Assembly (NCBI RefSeq): GCF_042237075.1
Contig: NZ_JBCGDC010000016.1
Coordinates: forward strand, 20,266-84,265
Direction: 5' to 3'
Length of the DNA: 64,000 nt
From: Polymorphospora lycopeni
GTDB lineage: Bacteria > Actinomycetota > Actinomycetes > Mycobacteriales > Micromonosporaceae
A program made the position numbers and the translations under genes. The notes beneath the pieces were generated by a model. The model did not search any database. It saw only the letters and a list, made by a program, of their open reading frames with translations, and was not told the origin of the DNA. Positions 1 through 9,381 of this stretch are shown here, one piece after another. The first letter of the stretch is position 1, and each line of letters opens with the position of its first letter.

Positions 1-3000
1 GCCGCGTCGAGGGCGACCCGGACCGGAACGGTGTTGAGGAACAGGCCGATGGTGTCGTCGACGTACGGGATCTGCGCGGGCCGGCCGGCGACGGTGGTGC
101 CGAAGACGACGTCGGTACGGCCGACCGCGGTCGAGAGCACGAGTGCCCAGGCGGCGTTGAGCATGGTGTTGAGGGTGACGCCGTGGTCGCGGGCGGCGGC
201 GCGCAGCCGGTCGGTCGCCGCCGTGGACAGCTCGACGCCGCGGCGGCGCGGCAGCACCGGGCGGCGGGCCTTCTCGGCCGGGGCGACCAGGGTCGGTTCG
301 GCCAGCCCGTCGAACGCGGCCCGCCAGGCGGTGGCCGCCGCGTCGCGGTCCTGGCCGGCGAGCCAGTCCAGGTAGGAGCGGTAGGAGCCGGCGGGCGGCA
401 GGTCGCGGTCGTCGCCGTCGGCGGCGTAGAGGGCGAGGAACTGGTCGAGGACGATCCGGGCCGACCAGCCGTCCCAGAGCAGCACGTGGTGGGTGATGAC
501 GAGCCGGTCGGTGTCGCCGAGCCGGATCAGCAGCAGCCGGAAGAGCGGCGGCCGGGCCAGGTCGAAGCGGCGGGTCCGGTCGGCGGTCAGCAGCCGGTCG
601 AGTTCCGCCGCCCGCGCGTCTCCGTCCATCGTGGACAGGTCGGCGGTGGTCAGCGCCGGTGGCGGGTCGGCGGTGACGAACTGCACCGGGGCGGGCAGCC
701 CGTCGCCGGTGAACCCGGCCCGCAGGCCGGGGTTGCGGGCCAGCAGCGTACGGCAGGCACGGGCCAGCCGGTCGGCGTCCATCGGCCGGGCCACGTCGAA
801 GGCGACCTGGGCGGTGTATACGTCGAGTTCGCCGCTGTCGTAGCTGGCGTGGAAGTACAGCCCCTCCTGGAGCGGCGACAGCGGCCACACCTCCTCGACC
901 GGCCACGGGCTGCGTCCGCGCACCAGTTCCAGGTCGGCGGCTGCCGGCACCTCGACGGCCGGGGCGCCGTCCGGCCCGGCGCCGGTCCCGGCCGACGGGA
1001 CGGCGGACGCGGCCAGTTCGGCGGGGGTCCGCAGGGTGAAGACGTCGCGCGGGCTGACCGGCAGGTCGCGGGCGTACGCCCGGCTGGACACCGCGATCGA
1101 CCGGATGCTGTCGCCGCCGAGGGCGAAGAAGTCGTCGTCGGCGCCGACCCCGGGCAGGTCGAGCACGGCCGCGAAGATGTCGCAGAAGAGCCGCTCGCCG
1201 TCGGTCGCCGGGGCCCGGGAGGCGGCCCGGTCCGGTTGCGGGTCGGGCAGCGCGGCCAGGTCGAGCTTGCCGCTGGCGGTGCGGGGCAGGGCGTCGACGG
1301 CGACCATGACCGCCGGCACCAGCGGGCCGGGCAGGGTCGCGGCGAGGTTGGCCCGCAGCGCGTCGGGGTCGACGTCGGCGCCGGGGCGGGCGACGACGTA
1401 CCCGACCAGCCGGGTGGCGCCGCCGGGACCGGGCCGTACGGCGACGGCCGCCGCCGCGACCCCGGGCCGGCCGGCGAGGTGGGCCTCCACCTCACCCGGC
1501 TCGATGCGGTGGCCGCGTACCTTGACCTGCCGGTCGGTGCGGCCGAGGTACTCCAGCACCCCGTCCTCGCCGTACCGGACCAGGTCGCCGGTCCGGTACA
1601 TGCGCTCCCCCGCCGGCCCGTACGGGTCGGCGACGAACCGGTCGGCGGTCAGCGCCGGCCGGCGGTGGTAGCCCCGGGCGAGTTGGGCACCGGCGACGTA
1701 CAGCTCGCCGGGTACGCCTGGCGGGACCGGGCGCAGGGCGCCGTCGAGGACGTACAGGCGGGTGTCGGCGACCGGTCGCCCGATCGGCACGGTCGGGCCG
1801 GCCGGACCGGTGTCGGCGGGGTGCCAGGTGACCTGGACGGCGGTCTCGGTCGGGCCGTAGACGTTGTGGACCGGTGTCCCGGTCAGCTCCCGCCAGCGGG
1901 CGGCGGTCGCGGCCGGCAGCGCGTCGCCGCCGGCCAGCACCCGGGTGAGGCTGGCGACCGACGTGCCGGTGCCGGCGACGGCGAGGGCGTCGGCGAAGGC
2001 GGTGAGCACCGACGAGACGGTCACCAGCGTGGTCGCCCGGTGCCGGTGGATCACCTCGGCCAGGTGGGCCGGGTCGCCGGTGCCGTCCGGGCGGGTCAGC
2101 ACGATGGCGGCGCCCGCGGTCAGCGGCCAGAAGATCTCCAGCGCGGCGGGGTCGAAGGTGGCCGACAGTTGGTGCAGCACCCGGTCGTCGGCGGTGAGCC
2201 GGAACCGGTCCTGGACCCAGGTGAGCTGGCTGGTGATCGCGGCGTGCGGGACGACGACGCCCTTGGGCCGGCCGGTGGAGCCGGAGGTGAAGAGCAGGTA
2301 GGCGGGCTGGTCCGGGCGGGGTCGGACACCGACCGGGCCGGGTGCCGCCGGGCCGTCGACCGGGAGCAGGTCGAGCCCGGCCGGCAGTGCGGCCCGCGCC
2401 GCCGGCACCGTCACGACGGTGTGTACGCCCGCGTCGGCGAGCAGGTCGGCCAGCCGGTCGGCGGGCTGGTCGGCGTCGAGCGGCAGGTAGCCGGCGCCGG
2501 CCTTGAGCACGCCGAGCAGCCCGACGACGAGTTCGACCGACCGGGGTACGGCGACGGCGACGAACCGTTCCGGGCCGGCACCGGCGGCGACCAGGCGGGC
2601 GGCCAGTGCGGCGGCCCGTTCGTCGAGCTGCCGGTACGTCACCGTCGCGTCGCCGGCGATGATCGCCGGCGCGTGCGGGGTGCGTGCGACCTGCGCCTCG
2701 ATCGCGTCGAGCAGGGTCGCCGGGCCGCCCGCGCGGTGCGGGCCGGCGAGCAGCGCGAGGGCGTGGTCGCGTTCGGCGTCGGTGAGCAGGCCGAGCCGCC
2801 CGCACGGCAGGTGCGGGTCGGTGGCGATCTGTTCGAGCAGCCGGCCGAGCCGGTCGGCGATCCGTCGCGCGGTGGGTGCGTCGACCCTGGACAGGTCGTG
2901 CTTGAAGCGCAGGTCGAGCCGGTCGCCGGGCAGGGCGATCAGGGCGAGCGGATAGTGGCCGGCGTCGCGGTAGTCGAGGCCGGCGACCCCGATGGTGCCG

Positions 3001-6000
3001 GACGGGTCGCGCAGCCCGTCCTGTTCCGGATAGTTCTCCAGCACCACGAGGGTGTCGAAGAGTTCGTCGAGGCCGGTGAGGCGGTGCAGTTCGGCGAGGC
3101 CGAGGTGCTGGTGGTCGAGCAGGTCGGACTGTTCGGCGTGCAGGCCGGCGAGTACGTCGAGCAGCGACCGGTCGGGGTGCCAGCGCAGCCGTACCGGCAG
3201 CGTGTTGATGAACAGGCCGACGATGTCGGCGATCCCGTCGACGTCGGCGGCCCGGCCGGAGACGGTGGTCCCGAAGAGCACGTCGCGGCGGCCGGTGAGC
3301 TGGCCGAGGAGCAGCCCCCAGGCGCCCTGGAGCACGGCGCCGAGGGTGAGGCCGTACTCGCGGGCCCGGGCGGTCAGCGCGGCGGTGACCGGCTCGGGCA
3401 GGGTGATCCGCAGTTCGGCGTTGCGGGCCGGCAGCGGTCGTGCCGGCACCGGCACCAGCCGGGTCGGCTCGTCCACTCCGGACAGTGCCGCGGCCCAGGC
3501 GGTCCGGGCGGCGTCCCGGTCCTGCCGGCCGAGCCAGCCGAGGTAGGTCCGGTACGGGGTGACGGCCGGCAGCGGGGTGGCGGCCGGGCCGTAGCCGGCG
3601 AGCAGGTCGCGCAGCAGCACCGAGACCGACCAGCCGTCGGCGACGATGTGCGGGAATTGCAGGACCAGCCAGTGCCGGTCCGGGGACCGCCGGGCCAGCA
3701 GGGCGCGCAGCAGCGGTGCCCGGCCGAGGTCGAACGGCCGGCCACGTTCGGCGTCGGTCTCGGCGGTCAGCCGGTCCCGCTGCGCGTCGGCGTCGAGTCC
3801 CGACAGGTCGACGGTCCGCCAGGGCAGTTCGACACCGGCCATGACGGCCTGGACGAGTTCGCCGTGCGGGCCGGTGCGGAAGGCGGCCCGCAGCGGGGCG
3901 TGCCGGTCCAGCACCGACTGGGTCGCGGCGCGTAGCGCGTCGGCGTCCAGCGGCCCGGTCAGGTCGACGACGAGCTGCACCACGTACGCGTCGGTGCCGA
4001 CCCCGTCGAGCAGGGCGTGGAAGTAGAACCCCTCCTGCAACGGGGTGACCGGCAGGACCTCGACCAGGCCCGGCAGTTCGGCGGCGAGCTGGGCGGCGGT
4101 GGCCGCGTCCACCGTGACCGGCGCCGGGTCGGCCACCGGGTCGGCCACCGGCACGGCGTCCGGGGCCAGCGCGGCGACGGTACGTCGGACGAAGACCTGG
4201 CGCAGGGTGATCGCGAGTCCGGCCTGCCGGGCCCTGATCACCAGTTGGATCGCGACGATGCTGTCGCCGCCGAGGGCGAAGAAGTCGTCGTCGATGCCGA
4301 CCGAGGGCAGGTCGAGCACCTCGGCGTAGAGGGTGCAGAGCAGTTCCTCGCGGGCGCCGCGCGGACGTACGCCGGTGCTGAGCGCGCCGAGGTCGGGCAC
4401 CGGCAGCGCGGCCCGGTCGACCTTGCCGCTGCCGGCGACCGGGATGCGGTGCAGGGCGACGAACGCCGCCGGCACCATGTGCTCGGGCAGCCAGGTGCGG
4501 GCCTGCTCACGCAGCCGGCGCAGCAGGGCGGTCACGTCGCGGAAGGCGACCGGCCGGTTCGCCAGCTCGGCGAGCGGCCGCCCGGTGCCGCCGGGCCGGT
4601 AGGCGGGCGCCGCGGGCCGGTCGGCTCCGGTGGTGGCCGCGCCGTCCGGCGCCTGACCGGTGCGGAAGACCGCCTCCAGGTGGCCGTCGGTGCCGTCCGG
4701 CGCCCAGGTGACCGCGACCGTGTAGCCGTGCCGGGTGGCGAGGTCGTGCAGCGCCTCCGGGTCGACCGGGTCGGGCGTCTCCCCCGCCACGTCGGGCGCC
4801 AGTTGCCGGTGTGCCGCCAGGTCGGCGACCAGGCGGGCGTTCGGCAGCCCGGTCACCCGCAGCTCGGCCGGGCGTTCGCCGGCCAGCACCGCACCGATGG
4901 CGTCCAGGGTAGACAGTTCCGTACCCCAGACCCGGGCCGGTGCGGCCGCCACCGGCACCCCGGCGGCCGCGCCGTCCGGGCGACGGTGCAGGACCACGTC
5001 GTAGCGGTAGCGGCTCAGCTCGTTGTGGTCGGTGCCGCGCCTGACCCACAGGTCGACGCCGGCGACGTCCGGCAACCCGGCGGCCAGGGTCGGGAAGAAG
5101 TCCGGGTCGAGCAGCAGCTCGCCCTCCCAGGCAAGGTCCTGCTCGACGCCGGTGCGGGCCGCCGCGACGTCCAGCGGCCGCCGTCCGGCGGTGTGCCGGC
5201 CGACCTGTACGGCGGCCCGCAGCACCGGCAGCAGCCGCAGGTTGCGTACGTCGCCGACGAAGACCCGCCCGCCGGGGACGACCAGTTCGACGGCGCGCCG
5301 CAGCACGTCGGCGAGGTAGCCGGCGTCCGGGAAGTACTGGACGACCGAGTTGACCACCACGGTGTCGAAGAAGCCGGCCGGTAGCCCGTCGAACCGGTGT
5401 GCCGGTCGGGCCCGCAGGGTGACCCGCCCGGCCAGGTCCGGGTTGGCCGCGACGTGGCCGCGCAGCGTCTCGATCGCCTGCTCGGACAGGTCGGTGCCCC
5501 AGTACGCCTCGGTGTGCGGGGCGAGCCTGGACAGGATCAGACCGCTGCCGACCCCGATCTCCAGGATGCGTCGGGGCCGCAGCGCCCCGATCCGGGCGAC
5601 GGTGGCGTCCCGCCAGGCCCGCATCTCGGGCAGCGGGATCGGCTGGCCGTCGTACGTGCTGTTCCAGCCGGTGAAGTTGTCGGCGGCGGGTTCGGCGGTG
5701 CCGGCCCGGTAGAGCAGCTCGTGCAGCTCCTTCCACTGCGCTACCTGCCCGTCACCCCGTCCGGCGGCACCGTCGGCCGCGGCGGTTCTCCCCCCGGTCG
5801 CCGGTACGACGTACGCGACCAGCCGCCGGTCGCCGGGCCGGTCCTCGCGTACGGTCGCGACGACCTGGGCCACCTCGGGGTCACCGGCGATCGCCGACTC
5901 GACCTCGCCCAACTCGATCCGGTATCCGCGGATCTTCACCTGGTCGTCGGTCCGGCCGACGAAGTCGAGCTGCCCGTCGGCCCGCCACCGCACCAGGTCG

Positions 6001-7856
6001 CCGGTGCGGTAGAGGCGTTCCCCGGCCGGCCCGTACGGGTCGGCGACGAACCGCTGCGCGGTCAGCCCGGCCCGGTTCAGGTATCCGCGGGCGAGGCCGG
6101 GGCCACCGAGGTACAACTCGCCGATCACGCCGACCGGCACCGGTCGCAGCGTGTCGTCGAGGACGTAGGCGCGGGTGCCGGGGTCGGGGCGGCCGATCGG
6201 CACCGGGGAGCCGGGCGGCAGGTCGGGGTCGCAGCGGCCCAGGGTCGAGTTGACGGTCGCCTCGGTCGGCCCGTACGCGTTGTACATCTTCAGCCGGCGG
6301 GCGTAGCGGGCGACGAGTTCGGACGAGACCCGTTCGGTGCCGGCGAGCAGGGTGGCGCCGGCGGGCAGTTCGGCGTCGGCGGGCAGGACGGCGAGCAGTG
6401 CCGGCGGCAGGATCATGAAGGTGGCGCCGTGGTCGCGGGCGTACCCGGCGAGCGCGTCGGTCGGCACCCGCCGGTCGGCGGGGACCAGCACCATCCGCCC
6501 GCCGGACAGCAGGGCCAGGCACAGGTCCCAGAACGCGACGTCGAAGCTCGGGGACGCGAACTGGAGGACGCGGCTGTGCGGGCCGATGCCGAACCGCTCG
6601 GTCTGGGTGGCGATGAGCTTGGCGACCCCGGTGTGCGACAGCACGACGCCCTTCGGGTGGCCGGTGGAGCCGGAGGTGTAGATGACGTACGCGGCACCGT
6701 GGACGGTCAGCGGGGCGGACCGGTCGGCGTCGGTCGGGTCGGTGACCGGCTGCCCGGCCAGGTCCGCGGCGAGGTCCGGGGTGTCGAGCAGCAACCGGTC
6801 GGTGCCGGCGCGGTGCGGTATCCGGTCGGTGAGGTCGGTGGTGGTGAGCAGGCAGACGGGTGCGGCGTCGGCCAGCATGTAGGCGATCCGGTCGGCCGGG
6901 TAGTCGACGTCGAGCGGCAGGTAGGCGGCACCGGTCTTGAGGACGGCCAGTTCGGCGACGATCAGGTCCACCGACCGGGGCAGGGCGAGCGCGACCAGCC
7001 GCTCCGGGCCGGCGCCGGCGGCGATCAGCAGGTGGGCGAGCCGGTTGGCGCGCTCGTTGAGCTGCCGGTACGTCAGCTCGGTCTCCTCCAGCACGAGTGC
7101 GATCGCGTCGGGGGTGCGCCGTACCCAGGTCTGGAAGAGGTCGGGGACGGTGCCGGGCGGCACCGCGCAGGCGGTGTCGTTCCAGCCGACCAGGATCCGG
7201 TGCCGTTCGGCGGGGGTGAGCAGGTCCAGTTCGGCGACGGGCCGGTCGGGCCGCCGCGCCCCGTCGGTGAGGAGGTTGTCGAGGTGGTCGAGCAGGCGTG
7301 CGGCCGCCGCCGGGGCCAGCCGGCCGGTGGCGGAGCGCAGGTCGAGTTCGACGGCGTCGGCGCCGGTGGTGGCGCCGAGCCACAGGTCGAGGCGCTCGTC
7401 GGGGACGGTGCCGTATCCGACGTTGTAGGGCGCGGCGGTGGCCGGGTCGACGATCGCGTCCAGCGGCAGGGTGTGGGCCGCCGCCGCGGCCCGGGTGGCG
7501 GCGACCCGCCCGGCGAGTTCGGCGAGCCCAGGCGCACCGGCGAGGTCCAGGCGCAGCGGCAGTTCGGAGCCGATCAGCAGGTCGGTTCCGCCGGTGTAGC
7601 GGTGCAGCAGGGCGGCGAGCCCGGCGAGTACGACGTCGTCGGTGCCGGTCCCGGTCCGGCGGGCGAGGTCGGCCAGCGGGCCGGCGGGCAGCGTACGGCG
7701 GTGCCCGACCCGCGGCCGGGAGCCGGTGCGGGGGGCGGGGACCTGCGGCGTACGGGTGCCGTCCACCGGGAGCGGGATCTCCGGGGCGGCCCCGGCGAGC
7801 CGGTCCCGCCAGTACCGCAGGGCGGACTCCACAGTGGTCGTTTCGCTGGCGGACAA
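1..7856 (-). CDS. Siderophore non-ribosomal peptide synthetase, 3' end beyond window
   Basis: Multimodular NRPS, incomplete because the frame runs off base 1. Domain order from the N-terminus: a half condensation domain that begins at a YWRDRLAG-like segment and lacks HHxxxDG; adenylation domain 1 (TSGSTGHPKG near 6680-6640); an N-methyltransferase inserted in its C-terminal part (LEIGVGSG near 5575-5550); carrier domain (FALGGDS near 4275-4255); a full condensation domain; adenylation domain 2 (TSGSTGRPKG near 2295-2265); carrier domain (FALGGDS near 1125-1105); and a third condensation domain with intact HHVLLWDG (near 500-477). The middle condensation domain reads PHIVADG, so the first His is Pro but the catalytic His, Asp and Gly remain. 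By eye, A1 pocket residues resemble hydroxyornithine-type domains (D-V-W...V-N-K); the A2 pocket (D-P-L...) is not one I recognise. An in-frame TGA at 7863 limits the start. TTG 7856, 11 nt after GGAAAGG, is preferred over GTG 7832. With the hydroxylase and formyltransferase it should build a hydroxamate peptide. Confidence 0.93.
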   Translation of the reverse strand, partial: MSASETTTVESALRYWRDRLAGAAPEIPLPVDGTRTPQVPAPRTGSRPRVGHRRTLPAGPLADLARRTGTGTDDVVLAGLAALLHRYTGGTDLLIGSELPLRLDLAGAPGLAELAGRVAATRAAAAAHTLPLDAIVDPATAAPYNVGYGTVPDERLDLWLGATTGADAVELDLRSATGRLAPAAAARLLDHLDNLLTDGARRPDRPVAELDLLTPAERHRILVGWNDTACAVPPGTVPDLFQTWVRRTPDAIALVLEETELTYRQLNERANRLAHLLIAAGAGPERLVALALPRSVDLIVAELAVLKTGAAYLPLDVDYPADRIAYMLADAAPVCLLTTTDLTDRIPHRAGTDRLLLDTPDLAADLAGQPVTDPTDADRSAPLTVHGAAYVIYTSGSTGHPKGVVLSHTGVAKLIATQTERFGIGPHSRVLQFASPSFDVAFWDLCLALLSGGRMVLVPADRRVPTDALAGYARDHGATFMILPPALLAVLPADAELPAGATLLAGTERVSSELVARYARRLKMYNAYGPTEATVNSTLGRCDPDLPPGSPVPIGRPDPGTRAYVLDDTLRPVPVGVIGELYLGGPGLARGYLNRAGLTAQRFVADPYGPAGERLYRTGDLVRWRADGQLDFVGRTDDQVKIRGYRIELGEVESAIAGDPEVAQVVATVREDRPGDRRLVAYVVPATGGRTAAADGAAGRGDGQVAQWKELHELLYRAGTAEPAADNFTGWNSTYDGQPIPLPEMRAWRDATVARIGALRPRRILEIGVGSGLILSRLAPHTEAYWGTDLSEQAIETLRGHVAANPDLAGRVTLRARPAHRFDGLPAGFFDTVVVNSVVQYFPDAGYLADVLRRAVELVVPGGRVFVGDVRNLRLLPVLRAAVQVGRHTAGRRPLDVAAARTGVEQDLAWEGELLLDPDFFPTLAAGLPDVAGVDLWVRRGTDHNELSRYRYDVVLHRRPDGAAAGVPVAAAPARVWGTELSTLDAIGAVLAGERPAELRVTGLPNARLVADLAAHRQLAPDVAGETPDPVDPEALHDLATRHGYTVAVTWAPDGTDGHLEAVFRTGQAPDGAATTGADRPAAPAYRPGGTGRPLAELANRPVAFRDVTALLRRLREQARTWLPEHMVPAAFVALHRIPVAGSGKVDRAALPVPDLGALSTGVRPRGAREELLCTLYAEVLDLPSVGIDDDFFALGGDSIVAIQLVIRARQAGLAITLRQVFVRRTVAALAPDAVPVADPVADPAPVTVDAATAAQLAAELPGLVEVLPVTPLQEGFYFHALLDGVGTDAYVVQLVVDLTGPLDADALRAATQSVLDRHAPLRAAFRTGPHGELVQAVMAGVELPWRTVDLSGLDADAQRDRLTAETDAERGRPFDLGRAPLLRALLARRSPDRHWLVLQFPHIVADGWSVSVLLRDLLAGYGPAATPLPAVTPYRTYLGWLGRQDRDAARTAWAAALSGVDEPTRLVPVPARPLPARNAELRITLPEPVTAALTARAREYGLTLGAVLQGAWGLLLGQLTGRRDVLFGTTVSGRAADVDGIADIVGLFINTLPVRLRWHPDRSLLDVLAGLHAEQSDLLDHQHLGLAELHRLTGLDELFDTLVVLENYPEQDGLRDPSGTIGVAGLDYRDAGHYPLALIALPGDRLDLRFKHDLSRVDAPTARRIADRLGRLLEQIATDPHLPCGRLGLLTDAERDHALALLAGPHRAGGPATLLDAIEAQVARTPHAPAIIAGDATVTYRQLDERAAALAARLVAAGAGPERFVAVAVPRSVELVVGLLGVLKAGAGYLPLDADQPADRLADLLADAGVHTVVTVPAARAALPAGLDLLPVDGPAAPGPVGVRPRPDQPAYLLFTSGSTGRPKGVVVPHAAITSQLTWVQDRFRLTADDRVLHQLSATFDPAALEIFWPLTAGAAIVLTRPDGTGDPAHLAEVIHRHRATTLVTVSSVLTAFADALAVAGTGTSVASLTRVLAGGDALPAATAARWRELTGTPVHNVYGPTETAVQVTWHPADTGPAGPTVPIGRPVADTRLYVLDGALRPVPPGVPGELYVAGAQLARGYHRRPALTADRFVADPYGPAGERMYRTGDLVRYGEDGVLEYLGRTDRQVKVRGHRIEPGEVEAHLAGRPGVAAAAVAVRPGPGGATRLVGYVVARPGADVDPDALRANLAATLPGPLVPAVMVAVDALPRTASGKLDLAALPDPQPDRAASRAPATDGERLFCDIFAAVLDLPGVGADDDFFALGGDSIRSIAVSSRAYARDLPVSPRDVFTLRTPAELAASAVPSAGTGAGPDGAPAVEVPAAADLELVRGRSPWPVEEVWPLSPLQEGLYFHASYDSGELDVYTAQVAFDVARPMDADRLARACRTLLARNPGLRAGFTGDGLPAPVQFVTADPPPALTTADLSTMDGDARAAELDRLLTADRTRRFDLARPPLFRLLLIRLGDTDRLVITHHVLLWDGWSARIVLDQFLALYAADGDDRDLPPAGSYRSYLDWLAGQDRDAAATAWRAAFDGLAEPTLVAPAEKARRPVLPRRRGVELSTAATDRLRAAARDHGVTLNTMLNAAWALVLSTAVGRTDVVFGTTVAGRPAQIPYVDDTIGLFLNTVPVRVALDA

Positions 7857-7926
7857 GAAGGATCACACCTTTCCGGCGGAAGGCACGCGGGGCCGACCGG
7901 CCCCGGGACGGGAACGCGCCGAGCGG

Positions 7927-9240
7927 TCAGACGCGGGCGGCGGCGGGAGTCTGGACGGCGCGGCGGGCGGCGATCGACGTGACGATCTCGGCGGCCCGGA
8001 TCGCGCCGTTGGACAGCAGCGACGAGCTGATCCCGTGGCTGTGTTCGGTGCCGCCCTGGAGGTAGACGCCGCAGCGCAGGGTGTCGCGGGTGGCCACCCG
8101 GTAGTCGCGGTGCACCCGGAGCCGGCCGTGGCCGTCGCGTTCGCAGTGGTCGCCGAGTTCGCCGAGCAGCATCGTCGGGTCGACCGGGTCGTAGCCGGTG
8201 GCGCAGACCAGGATGTCGGCGTCGAGCGTGCGACGTTCGCCGGTGGTCAGGGTTTCGACGACCACCCGTACGCCGGCGTCGTGCGCGGTGGCGGCGGCCA
8301 GCCGGGTGACGTTGAGCATGTGCAGCCGCCTGCGGCCGAGCACCTGTTCCTGGTAGCTGCGGCGGTACAGCTCGGCGATGAGGTCGCCGTCGACCACCGC
8401 GTAGTTGGTGTTGCCGTGGTAGCCCATGAGCTGGTTCTTGACCTCGGCGGGGGCGTCGTAGAAGTCGTCGACGGCGGCCGGGTCGAAGATGCGGTTGGCG
8501 AACGAACTGTCGTCGGCGGGGGTGTATCCGTAGCGGGCGAAGACCGCGTAGACCTCGGCGTCGGTGAACTGCTCGTGCAGCCGGGCGGTGACCTCGGCGG
8601 CACTCTGGCCGGCGCCGACGACGACGAACCGGGCCGGGGTGGCGCCGGTGAGCCGGCCGAGGTTGTGCAGCAGCTCGCCGCTGTGCCAGATCCGGTCGCC
8701 GGCGACGACGCCGCCGGGCAGGCGGGGGCGCAGACCGGTGGCGAAGACGAGGTCGCGGGCGCGGTAGACGGTGGTGCCGGCGCCGGTGTCGACCAGCACG
8801 TCGACCAGGTCGACGCCGCCGTCGGTATCGGTTCCGGCCGGGCGTACGGCGATCACCTCGTGGCCGTAGCGGACCGAGTCGTCGACCTGGGCGGCGGCCC
8901 ATTCGAGGTAGTCGTGGTATTCGACCCGCAGCGGGTTGAGCGTCTTGTGGTTGATGAAGTCGACCAGGCGGCCCTTCTCCTTGAGGTAGCACAGGAAGCT
9001 GAACCGGCTGGTGGGGTCGCGCAGGGTGACCAGGTCCTTGAGGAACGAGACCTGCATGGTGGCGTCGTCCAGGAGCATCCCCCGGTGCCAGCCGAAACGC
9101 TCCTGGCGCTCAAGGAAGACCGCGGTGGGCCGGCCCGGGCCGCTCTGCTCGGTCAGCGCGATGGCCAGGGCCAGGTTGGACGGTCCGAATCCCACCCCTA
9201 CGACGTCGTAGACGGGCACATCGGGCGAAGAGCGCGGCAT
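7927..9240 (-). CDS. L-ornithine N5-monooxygenase (SidA/PvdA/IucD family)
   Basis: Flavin-dependent N-hydroxylase of 437 aa that converts the side-chain amine of ornithine (less likely lysine) to a hydroxylamine, the first committed step to hydroxamate siderophores, in the cytosol with FAD, NADPH and oxygen. The FAD motif GVGFGPSN is at residues 15-22, an NADPH motif GAGQSAAE lies mid-protein, and the family ATGY motif appears as CATGYDP near the C-terminus. It lies 70 nt upstream of the NRPS in the same direction, so the two form an operon. The iron box at 9262-9280 lies 22-40 nt upstream of the ATG, so iron repression is expected. Ornithine is preferred to lysine from the context: an N-formyltransferase is divergently transcribed and the NRPS resembles hydroxyornithine assembly lines. 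Confidence 0.95.
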   Translation of the reverse strand: MPRSSPDVPVYDVVGVGFGPSNLALAIALTEQSGPGRPTAVFLERQERFGWHRGMLLDDATMQVSFLKDLVTLRDPTSRFSFLCYLKEKGRLVDFINHKTLNPLRVEYHDYLEWAAAQVDDSVRYGHEVIAVRPAGTDTDGGVDLVDVLVDTGAGTTVYRARDLVFATGLRPRLPGGVVAGDRIWHSGELLHNLGRLTGATPARFVVVGAGQSAAEVTARLHEQFTDAEVYAVFARYGYTPADDSSFANRIFDPAAVDDFYDAPAEVKNQLMGYHGNTNYAVVDGDLIAELYRRSYQEQVLGRRRLHMLNVTRLAAATAHDAGVRVVVETLTTGERRTLDADILVCATGYDPVDPTMLLGELGDHCERDGHGRLRVHRDYRVATRDTLRCGVYLQGGTEHSHGISSSLLSNGAIRAAEIVTSIAARRAVQTPAAARV

Positions 9241-9261
9241 AGACCACCCCTAGATCGTTAT

Positions 9262-9280
9262 TTAGGGTAGGCTACCCTTT
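9262..9280. promoter_or_regulatory. Iron box (IdeR/DmdR-type operator)
   Basis: TTAGGGTAGGCTACCCTTT is a near-palindrome matching 15 of 19 positions of the actinobacterial iron-box consensus TTAGGTTAGGCTAACCTAA. It lies between the divergent hydroxylase and formyltransferase genes, 22 nt before the hydroxylase start and about 100 nt before the formyltransferase start. It is expected to bind a DtxR-family repressor when iron is plentiful. Confidence 0.85.
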
Positions 9281-9381
9281 GCTAGAATGCCGGTCAATGC
9301 GTCACGGGATCGACACGCAGCGCGCAGACAGGTAAGCCTTGCCTGACCCACCTACCGTCGTCAATGCCTGGAGGCGTCAAG

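Noticed and set aside
183..3935. Very long open frame on the plus strand opposite the NRPS (1250 codons)
   Set aside because: It is a shadow produced by GC-biased codons of the minus-strand NRPS; its translation is Gly/Arg/Val-rich low-complexity sequence without domains.
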